Source: Proteiniphilum sp. UBA1403 | GTDB taxonomy: Bacteria > Bacteroidota > Bacteroidia > Bacteroidales > Dysgonomonadaceae | Assembly: GCA_002305715.1 (NCBI GenBank) | Contig: DBQD01000047.1 | Span: forward strand, 38,035-57,831 | Length of the DNA: 19,797 nucleotides | Reading direction: 5' to 3' | Part shown: piece after piece, positions 1 through 7,508 of the stretch | Layout of the letters: the number at the start of each line of letters is the position of its first letter | Numbering within the stretch: position 1 is the first letter of the stretch | Notes under the pieces: model-generated | The model's input: the letters and a program-made list of their open reading frames with translations, nothing else | Databases searched by the model: none | What the model was told of the DNA's origin: nothing | Position numbers and translations under genes: made by a program

Positions 1-1077
1 CTTGTCTTAACATATCCTTTATTGGGTGGACAATTAACAGCAGGAAATGAGTTTACACGAACACGAAGAATCGACAATTACCAAACTGATATGGAGTTGA
101 TTCCAACTACAAACACCTCTATTCACGACTATAACAACAGTATATTTGCTGAATATGCACGCGCTACACCTATTGGACGATTTAGTGCAGGTGTTCGATA
201 TGAAAATGTCTATTTCGACTATTTTAACGACGATATAAAGATCGAGGAGCAGAGTAAGAAATACAACCATTGGTTTCCAAACATCTCTTACTCCAACACG
301 TTGGGAAGTATGCAGTTTCAATTAAGCTACAACGTGAAGACCATACGGCCCTCCTACTGGCAATTGGGAAGTAACACTCTCTATGGAAACAGATTTACAT
401 TACAAACCGGGAACCCATTCCTCAGACCATCCATTATACACGATGCATCACTCTCGGGTGCCTGGAAATTCTTCCAGCTTATGGCTAGCTACAAAAAGGA
501 GAAAGACATAATCATCCAATGGGCTGAACAGCTAGAAGACAATCCTGCGGTAACGTTGCTTTCTACAAAAAACATCGACGAGATACCTAGCCTTACACTC
601 TTTTTGACAGCAACTCCTAAGTTTGGCATCTGGACACCACAAGCAAGTGTCGGGTTTATCAAACAATGGTTGACCCTTAATAGCATCAATAAGGAAATTA
701 CATTGAACAATCTCTTACCCATTGCCTCGCTCAACAATTCTTTTTCATTTTCAAACAATTTACTTGTTACTTTTGATGCAAATTTCCAGGGCAAAGGATC
801 GAGTCAAAATGTTGAGCTTTTACGAAATAAATACATTCTGAATTTAGGTGTAACAAAATCTTTCTTTAACGAACGGCTTTCAATCACTTTGAAAGGATAT
901 GACCTGCTATATGAAAACAAAAACAACATTCTTCTATATAACAACAAGATGCTTATTCACCAACTTTCAAAGTTTGATACTCGAGAGTTGGAAATGACAG
1001 TACGGTATAAATTCAACACCAATGGCAGTCGTTACAAAGGAACCGGTGCCGGTGAAAGTGAATTCAATCGGCTGTAA
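1..1077 (+). CDS. Outer-membrane beta-barrel protein, TonB-receptor-like (5' truncated)
   Basis: The reading frame is open from the first base, so the gene begins outside the window and about 358 C-terminal residues are visible. They consist of alternating amphipathic strands rich in Tyr, Asn, Phe and Ser separated by polar loops, as expected for the second half of a barrel. The extreme C-terminus, with RYKFN followed by KGTGAGESEFNRL, matches the tail I know from the Bacteroidetes outer membrane beta-barrel family (PF14905). Those proteins resemble TonB-dependent receptors and usually carry an N-terminal carboxypeptidase-regulatory-like domain and a plug. The protein would sit in the outer membrane. 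Substrate and partners cannot be told from this part. The first internal start codon (TTG at 22) is not the true start. The gene is convergent with mutB and ends 76 bases from it. Confidence 0.85.
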   Translation, partial: LVLTYPLLGGQLTAGNEFTRTRRIDNYQTDMELIPTTNTSIHDYNNSIFAEYARATPIGRFSAGVRYENVYFDYFNDDIKIEEQSKKYNHWFPNISYSNTLGSMQFQLSYNVKTIRPSYWQLGSNTLYGNRFTLQTGNPFLRPSIIHDASLSGAWKFFQLMASYKKEKDIIIQWAEQLEDNPAVTLLSTKNIDEIPSLTLFLTATPKFGIWTPQASVGFIKQWLTLNSINKEITLNNLLPIASLNNSFSFSNNLLVTFDANFQGKGSSQNVELLRNKYILNLGVTKSFFNERLSITLKGYDLLYENKNNILLYNNKMLIHQLSKFDTRELEMTVRYKFNTNGSRYKGTGAGESEFNRL

Positions 1078-1083
1078 AAAAGA

Positions 1084-1126
1084 ACCGCTTTCGGTACAAT
1101 CTTAAACAGATCAAGCCGAAAGCGGT
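1084..1126. terminator. Bidirectional hairpin terminator between convergent genes
   Basis: Two perfect 11-base arms (ACCGCTTTCGG at 1084-1094 and its complement at 1116-1126) flank a 21-base loop. Read on the minus strand, the hairpin is followed by a T-rich stretch (complement of 1075-1083), so it is a good intrinsic terminator for the mutA-mutB transcript. On the plus strand only AT-rich sequence follows, so it is weaker for the barrel gene. It lies exactly between two convergent stop codons, which supports the call. The loop is long for an intrinsic terminator. Confidence 0.75.
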
Positions 1127-1153
1127 ATAAATTATTGGGGAATTAGTGTAAGT

Positions 1154-3301
1154 TTACTCCTCCATCAACACGTGCATGATATCGCAAGCCGACTTAGCGA
1201 CAGAGCTTCCCGGACCAAAGATTGCCGCTACACCGGCACGATATAGAAAATCGTAGTCCTGTGCAGGAATTACACCTCCTGCAATTACCACGATGTCAGG
1301 ACGTCCCAGTCTTTTCAATTCTTCGATTACCTGAGGAACCAATGTCTTATGACCTGCAGCCAATGAGGAAACACCTAAAACATGTACATCGTTCTCAACT
1401 GCTTGACGAGCAGCTTCAGCCGGTGTTTGGAACAACGGTCCCATATCTACGTCAAAACCACAATCGGCATAACCTGTGGCAACAACCTTCGCACCACGAT
1501 CGTGACCGTCCTGCCCCATTTTGGCAATCATTATTCTAGGACGACGTCCTTCTTTCTTGGCAAACTTATCGGTAAGAGCACGCGCTTCTTCGAGCGTTGC
1601 ATCTGATTTTGATTCTGCTGAGTACACGCCTGAAATTGTTCTGATTATTGCATTATATCTTCCGACTACTTTTTCACATGCATCGGAGATTTCTCCCAGC
1701 GAAGCACGTACACGCGCAGCTTCCACAGAGAGTTCCAGTAGGTTACCCTCGCCAGTCTCCACACAACGTGTAATGGCATTGAGAGCTTTCTCTACAGCAA
1801 CATTGTCACGATTAGCACGAAGCATATTGAGTCGTTCTACCTGCTGCTTACGTACTTCGGTATTATCAATATCGAGGATGTCGATAGGATCTTCCTGTTC
1901 CAGTCTGTAACGGTTCACGCCGATGATTGCCTGTACACCCGAATCAATACGAGCCTGAGTGCGAGCAGCAGCTTCCTCGATGCGCATTTTGGGAATACCG
2001 GTCTCGATAGCTTTAGCCATACCACCCAGTTTTTCAACCTCCTCAATCAATGCCCATGCCTTGTCAACCAGTTCCTGAGTGAGTGATTCCACATAGTAAG
2101 AACCAGCCCAAGGGTCCACTTGCCGTGTTATCTGAGTCTCTTCTTGGATATAAATCTGTGTATTGCGAGCAATACGAGCTGAAAAGTCTGTCGGAAGGGC
2201 AATCGCTTCATCCAATGCGTTGGTATGCAATGATTGGGTGTGGCCCAATGCAGCAGCCATAGCTTCTACGCAGGTACGTCCCACATTGTTGAATGGATCC
2301 TGTTCGGTGAGCGACCATCCAGAAGTCTGTGAGTGCGTACGCAGTGCCATAGATTTAGGATTCTTTGCACCGAAGCCCTTAACAATCTTAGCCCAGAGCA
2401 AACGAGCTGCACGCATCTTAGCAATCTCCATGAAGTGGTTCATACCGATGGCCCAGAAGAAAGAGAGACGTGGAGCGAATGCGTCTACATCGATTCCAGC
2501 ATTGATACCTGCACGGAGGTACTCGATACCGTCGGCTAATGTATAGGCCAATTCAATATCGGCAGTTGCACCTGCTTCCTGCATATGATAACCGGAGATG
2601 GAGATAGAATTGAATTTCGGCATCTTTTGAGAAGTAAACTCAAAGATGTCAGCAATTATCTTCATTGAGAATCCGGGAGGATAGATATAGGTGTTGCGCA
2701 CCATGAACTCCTTCAAGATATCGTTTTGAATGGTTCCTGCCATTTCCTCCAATTTGGCACCTTGTTCCTGTGCGGCCACAATATAGAATGCCAGAACGGG
2801 CAATACTGCTCCATTCATGGTCATTGAAACCGACATTTTATTTAAAGGGATACCATCGAAAAGAATCTTCATATCCTCTACCGAACAGATGGAGACACCA
2901 GCTTTTCCCACGTCACCAACTACACGTTCGTTATCAGCATCGTAGCCACGATGTGTAGGAAGGTCGAATGCCACAGAAAGTCCCTTCTGTCCCGATGCCA
3001 AGTTGCGTCGGTAGAATGCATTTGATTCTTCAGCAGTAGAGAATCCGGCATATTGACGGATGGTCCATGGACGCATTACATACATAGTGGAGTATGGTCC
3101 CCTTAAGTAGGGTGCAATCCCGGCAGCATAATTCAAGTGCTCCATGCCTTCAAGATCCTCTTTGGTGTAGACCGGTTTCACAGGTATCTGCTCCGGTGTG
3201 AGCCAATCGGCTTTGATCTCATTCTTTTGTGCCCACTCCTCCACGTTTGTGGTCACGAAACCATCCGATTGAATATTTATTTCTTTGAAATTTGGTTTCA
3301 T
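1154..3301 (-). CDS. mutB: Methylmalonyl-CoA mutase, large (cobalamin-binding) subunit
   Basis: The 715-residue product is the catalytic alpha chain of methylmalonyl-CoA mutase (EC 5.4.99.2), which interconverts succinyl-CoA and (R)-methylmalonyl-CoA by an adenosylcobalamin radical mechanism in the cytoplasm. The N-terminal two thirds form the acyl-CoA-binding TIM barrel, with the RPWTIRQYAGF and SISISGYHMQEAG signatures. Tyr84, Arg202 and His239 fall where I place Tyr89, Arg207 and His244 of the Propionibacterium enzyme, matched by eye. The C-terminal B12 domain carries DGHDRG at 598-603, with His600 as the lower cobalt ligand, and the GGVIP loop. Length is normal for the family. It lies 71 bases downstream of mutA and forms the active heterodimer with it. 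In Bacteroidales this step belongs to the succinate-propionate pathway. The epimerase and the MeaB chaperone are not in the window. Confidence 0.97.
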   Translation of the reverse strand: MKPNFKEINIQSDGFVTTNVEEWAQKNEIKADWLTPEQIPVKPVYTKEDLEGMEHLNYAAGIAPYLRGPYSTMYVMRPWTIRQYAGFSTAEESNAFYRRNLASGQKGLSVAFDLPTHRGYDADNERVVGDVGKAGVSICSVEDMKILFDGIPLNKMSVSMTMNGAVLPVLAFYIVAAQEQGAKLEEMAGTIQNDILKEFMVRNTYIYPPGFSMKIIADIFEFTSQKMPKFNSISISGYHMQEAGATADIELAYTLADGIEYLRAGINAGIDVDAFAPRLSFFWAIGMNHFMEIAKMRAARLLWAKIVKGFGAKNPKSMALRTHSQTSGWSLTEQDPFNNVGRTCVEAMAAALGHTQSLHTNALDEAIALPTDFSARIARNTQIYIQEETQITRQVDPWAGSYYVESLTQELVDKAWALIEEVEKLGGMAKAIETGIPKMRIEEAAARTQARIDSGVQAIIGVNRYRLEQEDPIDILDIDNTEVRKQQVERLNMLRANRDNVAVEKALNAITRCVETGEGNLLELSVEAARVRASLGEISDACEKVVGRYNAIIRTISGVYSAESKSDATLEEARALTDKFAKKEGRRPRIMIAKMGQDGHDRGAKVVATGYADCGFDVDMGPLFQTPAEAARQAVENDVHVLGVSSLAAGHKTLVPQVIEELKRLGRPDIVVIAGGVIPAQDYDFLYRAGVAAIFGPGSSVAKSACDIMHVLMEE

Positions 3302-3315
3302 ATTTATTTTATGTT

Positions 3316-3330
3316 TTCAGCTGACAGCTA
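3316..3330. repeat. Two-unit AGCYNNN heptamer repeat in the mutA/mutB gap
   Basis: On the plus strand AGC occurs at 3319 and 3326, giving the units AGCTGAC and AGCTATT at a 7-base period. The run is followed by TTGTTTT. The same pattern recurs in longer form on both sides of mreB. With only two units this copy is recognisable mainly by comparison with those. It lies in the 71-base gap between mutA and mutB, within their presumed common transcript. Confidence 0.45.
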
Positions 3331-3372
3331 TTTGTTTTCTACTAATTGATTGATTGACTCTTACTGTTGAAT

Positions 3373-5268
3373 TTACAATAGCTTCTCATTAAACATTTGC
3401 AATGTTTCCAGCACGTTGCTACGAACATGAATGAAATGTTCAATGCCAATAGCCTTCAACTCATCCATACAAGCGGGAGCACCAGCTACCACAAAAATTT
3501 CCTTACCACCCTTAAGCAAGTTGTATGCTTCGGGGGCGTAGGTTACATACTCATCGTCACTTGAGCAAAGTACCACCACATCGGCGTCTTTTTCACGTGC
3601 AGCCTTCACACCATCTGCTACGGTGTTGAAACCCAGATTGTCGATCAATTCGTAGCCAGCCGATGCAAAGAAGTTACTTGAGAATTGTGAACGAGCTAAG
3701 CGCATAGCCAAGTTTCCGATGGTGAGCATAAACACTTTAGGTGTTTTTCCGCTGCGTTCAGTTGCTAATCGCAATGCGTTGAAGTCATCAGCCAAACGTC
3801 TTGTATTGAGCTTCTTCAATGGTGTAATATTTTCATTATCACCACATCCACAGCTGTGAGCTTCTTTCTCTTCGATTTTTGCAGCCATTGTTTCCTTGAA
3901 ATTAGGATACTGATTAGTACCCAACAAGATTTCCTTCCGGTTTGCTACAGCTTTAAAGCGAGCATCGGCAGAAGCATTGATCGCATCTTGAATAGTTCCC
4001 GCTTTCAATGCGTTGTAGAAACCCACCTCTTCTGTTTCCAGGAATAGCTTCCAAGCCTGTTGAGCCAAGGATACTGTCAATGTTTCAATATAGTAGGAAC
4101 CAGCAGAAGGATCGGTTATTTTATCAAAATGTGATTCTTCTTTCAACAAGAGCTGTTGGTTCACCGCAATTCTTTCAGCAAAAGCAGTCGGTGTTTCAAA
4201 GGCTTCATCAAAAGGACGTACCGTCAGTGAATCTACAGCGCCAATTGTAGCAGACATCGCTTCAGTTTGTGTACGCAACATATTCACATAGGGGTCATAG
4301 AGAGATTGGTTGAATTGCGATGTTGTGGCATGAATGTTCATTTTTGCAGCACAACGACAAGTTCCATCATCAGCCTTGTTATCACATTCGTGTGGACAGG
4401 GTGGTTTATATGCATCTACTATCTCAGCCCACAACCATCGTGCTGCTCTGAACTTGGCTATTTCCATGAAATAGTTTGATCCCACACCAAATTCAAATTT
4501 AATTTTCTTGGCTGCCATTGAAGGAGCAACACCATTATCAATCAGTGCCGATAGGAGTTGATTTCCGTACGACAAGCTGTAACCCAGTTCTTGAAAACTA
4601 TATGCACCAGCATCGTTCATTCTGTTTCCTGTCACGGTGAGTGCACGGTAGCGTGGAAGAGGGGCCATTATCTGCACCATTTCCACAGCATTCTCTATCC
4701 AGTTAGGTTCATCGATACCCTTTTTCAAGATCTTACGGAAAGGATCAAACTCAACTGAGCCAAAGCACTCCATAACGTTTAGATCACGACCTTTTATGTA
4801 GGCTACAACCAATTTTGCCAAGTCGGCTGTGCGTGAGATGCATGTGCTAAAATTAAGTTCTACCTTGTCGGGCGCAATTCCTTGAAGAAGGATTTCCATG
4901 TTTTCTTCCGAAATTTTAGTCTTCGGCAAACGGAAGCCCAATGAGGTAACACCTCTTTCCAAGAGTGCCAATGCCTTTTTATTGGCTTCAGCAACATCTT
5001 TCACATCAATCTCCTGACGTACATACCATACGTTATCTTTCTTTGTACCACGTACGTAGGGAAACTGTCCCGGAAGATTTTCCAATGCAGGCAAACCTTC
5101 TACATCTTCGGCACGATAAAAAGGATTCAATTGAAATCCTTCATTTGTTTTCCATACCAGCTTCTTCTGAAAATCGGCTCCCTTAAGGTCTTTAGTTACA
5201 ACATCCAACCATTCTTGGGTGGACACGGGAGGAAAATCATTGAAAAGCTTTTCTCTCTGTTTACTCAT
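3373..5268 (-). CDS. mutA: Methylmalonyl-CoA mutase, small subunit
   Basis: The 631-residue product is the beta chain of the heterodimeric methylmalonyl-CoA mutase. It keeps the mutase barrel fold, including a DPSAGSYYIETLT segment and the LRTQTEAMSA segment that parallel the large subunit. The C-terminal flavodoxin-like domain, however, lacks the DxHxxG cobalamin motif: the equivalent stretch reads LTIGNLAMRLARSQFSSN. It is therefore the structural, non-cobalamin partner. I start at ATG 5268 (MSKQREKLF) rather than the in-frame ATG at 5301, because the extra 11 residues are low-complexity Ile/Lys and known homologues begin with a short MxxxxEKLF-type N-terminus. Two odd spots are a cysteine cluster at residues 291-306 (CPHEC, eight residues, CRC) and a CGCG motif at 473-476 in the interdomain linker. 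It is first in the operon, ahead of mutB. Confidence 0.95.
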   Translation of the reverse strand: MSKQREKLFNDFPPVSTQEWLDVVTKDLKGADFQKKLVWKTNEGFQLNPFYRAEDVEGLPALENLPGQFPYVRGTKKDNVWYVRQEIDVKDVAEANKKALALLERGVTSLGFRLPKTKISEENMEILLQGIAPDKVELNFSTCISRTADLAKLVVAYIKGRDLNVMECFGSVEFDPFRKILKKGIDEPNWIENAVEMVQIMAPLPRYRALTVTGNRMNDAGAYSFQELGYSLSYGNQLLSALIDNGVAPSMAAKKIKFEFGVGSNYFMEIAKFRAARWLWAEIVDAYKPPCPHECDNKADDGTCRCAAKMNIHATTSQFNQSLYDPYVNMLRTQTEAMSATIGAVDSLTVRPFDEAFETPTAFAERIAVNQQLLLKEESHFDKITDPSAGSYYIETLTVSLAQQAWKLFLETEEVGFYNALKAGTIQDAINASADARFKAVANRKEILLGTNQYPNFKETMAAKIEEKEAHSCGCGDNENITPLKKLNTRRLADDFNALRLATERSGKTPKVFMLTIGNLAMRLARSQFSSNFFASAGYELIDNLGFNTVADGVKAAREKDADVVVLCSSDDEYVTYAPEAYNLLKGGKEIFVVAGAPACMDELKAIGIEHFIHVRSNVLETLQMFNEKLL

Positions 5269-5351
5269 ATCAACTTCTATTATTATTTTGATGATCTTCA
5301 ACTTCGTATTGTCATTTCAACAGGTATAAACCATCTACTCGAAAAGACAGA

Positions 5352-5382
5352 CAAAATTAGGATAATTTATGCGCTTTAGAAA
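5352..5382 (-). promoter_or_regulatory. Probable promoter of mutA-mutB
   Basis: On the minus strand TAATTTTG at 5352-5359 matches the Bacteroidetes -7 consensus TAnnTTTG exactly. TTTC at 5379-5382, 19 bases upstream, is a three-of-four match to the -33 element TTTG. This would give a leader of roughly 75-80 bases before the ATG at 5268. The call rests on consensus and position only. Confidence 0.55.
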
Positions 5383-5421
5383 GTAATCTTCGGCTATTTG
5401 TTGATTGCGTGGAGTAATTCC

Positions 5422-6177
5422 CTAAGGAGCCTCCTTCAGTTCAATCAACAGTTCACTTATTTTTTTTATTACAGCCTCAACATAGCGTTCACCCTTCTCG
5501 GCAGTCGATTTTTTAGGATTTCCAATACCTGTATCTTCCGATACCTCATCCCAATTCCGCGGCATCCAACCAATCTTTTGGTCAATTGCCCCTATCTGTG
5601 AAGGTGAGACAGTGCCATTACCGGCACGGTTCATCACGACAAGTTCAGGATGATAGTGAAGCATTGCAGAGGTTTCCTGCTCTCCGGCATGCTCATCAGG
5701 ATCTTCGTCGAAATAGTTTTTCCTGGGGACAATCGACCACCAGTCAACCACCACGATATGAAAATCGGGGAACATCATTCCCAAATCACGTACATATGGT
5801 TTGAACGTATTTCCTCCATGTCCATTTAGTACAACCAGTTTTCGAAAACCCTGTCCATGTAGAGAGCTGACCACATCGGTAAGTATTGCTTTCTGCGTCT
5901 CGGAGCGAGTGTGCACACAAAAAGGTTTGTTCCATTGACCCAGATTCTGTGATCCCAACCATATTGGTGGAAGCACCATGCAGGTCACACCCTTATTGTA
6001 CACATAATCGGCACAATCACATGCAACCTCATATGACAAATAGCAATCGGTCAAGTAGGGAAGATGATAGTTATGAGGCTCAAACGCCCCCCAGGGAAGG
6101 ATTGCCAGGTCATACGTATGCTCCAAAACCTCACCGTAATTGGTACGTGGACCTCGAAGAAAGCTATTTTTTGACAT
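5422..6177 (-). CDS. Creatininase-family metal-dependent hydrolase
   Basis: The product (251 residues from the chosen ATG) belongs to the creatininase superfamily (PF02633), dimetal amidohydrolases acting in the cytoplasm. Visible motifs are LPWGAFEPHNYHLPYLTD, supplying ligands Glu33, His35 and Asp44, and NGHGGN at 118-123 with His120. DEHAGEQETS at 162-171 supplies acidic ligands. True creatininases have a Glu two residues after the His of the NGH motif; here that position is Gly. The acid probably comes from the HAGExET motif, as in MftE and archaeal FAPy deformylase-like members, so creatinine is not a safe substrate call. I start at ATG 6177, which leaves a 20-base gap after the regulator gene. 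In-frame ATGs at 6192, 6198 and 6228 are possible, the last overlapping the regulator by 31 bases. The gene is last in a probable operon with the regulator and the YgbA-like gene. Confidence 0.85.
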   Translation of the reverse strand: MSKNSFLRGPRTNYGEVLEHTYDLAILPWGAFEPHNYHLPYLTDCYLSYEVACDCADYVYNKGVTCMVLPPIWLGSQNLGQWNKPFCVHTRSETQKAILTDVVSSLHGQGFRKLVVLNGHGGNTFKPYVRDLGMMFPDFHIVVVDWWSIVPRKNYFDEDPDEHAGEQETSAMLHYHPELVVMNRAGNGTVSPSQIGAIDQKIGWMPRNWDEVSEDTGIGNPKKSTAEKGERYVEAVIKKISELLIELKEAP

Positions 6178-6197
6178 ATCGGTAATACACATAAACA

Positions 6198-7067
6198 TTA
6201 CATTGTAATCAAACCTTTGCGTATGCAATAGAACGTAAGACCCGAAACAGTCTTGATGCCAGTTTTTGAAATGATATTCTTACGATGTGTCAGCACTGTA
6301 TTGAGGCTAATATTCAGTTCATCTGCAATCTCCTTATTGAGATAACCTTTAACAATAAGACGCAGAATCTCTGTCTCCCGGTTGGTAAGTTGGTGATCGG
6401 TATCCTCCTTTTGACTATCATGTTCATTCGAGATTGTGTCCTGCAGTTGTTGAATACCGTATGAGTCCAATTCGCTTAGTTTTGGCTGCAGCACCCTATT
6501 GCGCAGTCTGTTGTGTGCCGCCAGATCTTTTCCGAAAGCATGCAATGAATAGATGACCGCATAACTCAGGTTCTGATTGTGCTCTACAGAAAGATGTTTA
6601 ATGAGAATGTTCTTTAAATCATGCAGCAGATCATCCGGGAAATCATCGCTATATTCTGCATTTTTTTGCAAATAATTGATCATCCTCTCTTTGAACTTCA
6701 AAAACAGCATCTGGATCATACCCATTTCCCTGTTATCTGTCCCGGCTGTTGCAATAAGAGCATTGAGGTGAACCTCAATATTGGGCACCAATGCATGAAG
6801 ATAATTCTCCACAGTATGGCGAAAATAATCGGCAATTGGCTCGGCATCGAACAGGGTGAGTGACGACTCGGGCAGGTAATTCTCATCGAGGTACACATTG
6901 AGCACAGTAAGTATAAGATCGGTATTCAACTGATGCTCTGTGCATATTTCCTGCACACTCTTATTCCCCACTCCGATTCGGATACCAAAACGGTTCAGCA
7001 CGGGAATAAGCTCGTTGTGCTCTGCAAGCACATCAGCCATCACACTATGGGGCGTCAGGAAAGGCAA
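6198..7067 (-). CDS. RIC/hemerythrin-like domain fused to LuxR-type HTH regulator
   Basis: The 289-residue protein appears to have three parts. Residues 8-60 resemble the small N-terminal domain of ScdA/RIC iron-centre repair proteins (a VLNRFGI core), without its usual Cys pair. Residues 76-202 form an all-helical segment resembling the hemerythrin-like domain of RIC proteins, ending DLAAHNRLRNRVLQP. Residues 227-286 are a clear LuxR/FixJ helix-turn-helix, with LTNRETEILRLIVKG and NKEIADELNISLNTVLTHR. I read it as a cytoplasmic DNA-binding regulator with an N-terminal sensor. Compared with the usual ligand pattern, only His185 seems to remain among the iron-binding His/Glu positions, so di-iron binding is doubtful. 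It starts 5 bases after the YgbA-like gene and is followed 20 bases later by the creatininase-family gene. The HTH is certain, the sensor assignment moderately so, and the signal is unknown. Confidence 0.8.
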   Translation of the reverse strand: MPFLTPHSVMADVLAEHNELIPVLNRFGIRIGVGNKSVQEICTEHQLNTDLILTVLNVYLDENYLPESSLTLFDAEPIADYFRHTVENYLHALVPNIEVHLNALIATAGTDNREMGMIQMLFLKFKERMINYLQKNAEYSDDFPDDLLHDLKNILIKHLSVEHNQNLSYAVIYSLHAFGKDLAAHNRLRNRVLQPKLSELDSYGIQQLQDTISNEHDSQKEDTDHQLTNRETEILRLIVKGYLNKEIADELNISLNTVLTHRKNIISKTGIKTVSGLTFYCIRKGLITM

Positions 7068-7072
7068 TTATT

Positions 7073-7411
7073 CTATTTTTTTGTCGCTTTGGTTCTTTTT
7101 GAAAAATCACGTTCACGTTTTCGTTCTTTGTAATAATGCTTCACCGTTTCAATGGGATGCAAGAACAACATACGTGGCCCTGCCATGCGCATAACCTCTT
7201 TAATTTTTTGTCGCATAGCAGGTTTATAGCAATGAACAGGACAGGAGGCACAAGTCGGTTTTTCTTCCCCAAAGGGACATTTTTCCAATCGCTGATGTGC
7301 ATACGAGAGCAATTTATCGCATTCTTCGCATAAAGTATTCTTTGTATGGTGTGTCGACCGACAATAAATAGAAATCATTGTGGCGACAACTTTCTTCTCC
7401 TCAACGTTCAT
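7073..7411 (-). CDS. YgbA-like (nitrous oxide-stimulated promoter family) Cys-rich protein
   Basis: This 112-residue cytoplasmic protein has seven cysteines: Cys17, Cys28, Cys31, Cys45, Cys54, Cys57 and Cys61. The spacing (CxxC, then CPFGE, then CxxCPVHC) fits the YgbA_NO family (PF11756). The stretch MRQKIKEVMRMAGPRMLFLHPIETVKHYY, split here as MRQKIKEVMRMAGPRM followed by LFLHPIETVKHYY, is the conserved core I recognise. In enterobacteria ygbA is induced by nitric oxide through NsrR; the biochemical role of this protein is not established here. The cysteine clusters suggest metal or Fe-S binding, which is inference. The C-terminus is a Lys/Arg-rich tail. It is the first gene of a three-gene unit, with the hemerythrin-like/LuxR regulator only 5 bases downstream, and a good promoter match lies just upstream. 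Confidence 0.85.
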   Translation of the reverse strand: MNVEEKKVVATMISIYCRSTHHTKNTLCEECDKLLSYAHQRLEKCPFGEEKPTCASCPVHCYKPAMRQKIKEVMRMAGPRMLFLHPIETVKHYYKERKRERDFSKRTKATKK

Positions 7412-7433
7412 TCACTTTGTTACTAACAGCGTG

Positions 7434-7465
7434 TAAAATTAGCAATTATCTTTCTCCTTGCCAAA
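7434..7465 (-). promoter_or_regulatory. Probable promoter of the YgbA-like/regulator/hydrolase operon
   Basis: On the minus strand TTTG at 7462-7465 lies exactly 20 bases upstream of TAATTTTA at 7434-7441. This fits the Bacteroidetes -33/-7 layout (TTTG, 19-21 bases, TAnnTTTG) with one mismatch in the last -7 base. The predicted leader before ATG 7411 is only about 20 bases. An overlapping octamer TAGATTTG at 7462-7469 matches the -7 consensus perfectly but has no -33 partner at the right distance. Confidence 0.6.
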
Positions 7466-7508
7466 TCTAATTATCTGTTTCTTACGGTTTGCACGATACC
7501 TTTTACGG

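Noticed and set aside
1521..1910. A 129-codon plus-strand open frame opposite mutB
   Set aside because: It mirrors a conserved coding region with strong codon bias, and its Ser/Arg-rich product is typical of reverse-strand artefacts.
3343..3357. Tandem ATTG tetramers in the mutA/mutB gap
   Set aside because: About three and a half short units in AT-rich DNA is within chance expectation, and no function is implied.
5388..5405. Another GGCTATTTGTT string upstream of mutA, resembling the tail of the heptamer repeats
   Set aside because: It is a single unit with no second AGC at 7-base spacing, so it cannot be called a repeat copy.
5424..5440. AAGGAGGCTCCTT palindrome at the end of the creatininase-family gene as a terminator
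   Set aside because: The stem is short, lies in the coding sequence and has no T-run after it on the minus strand.
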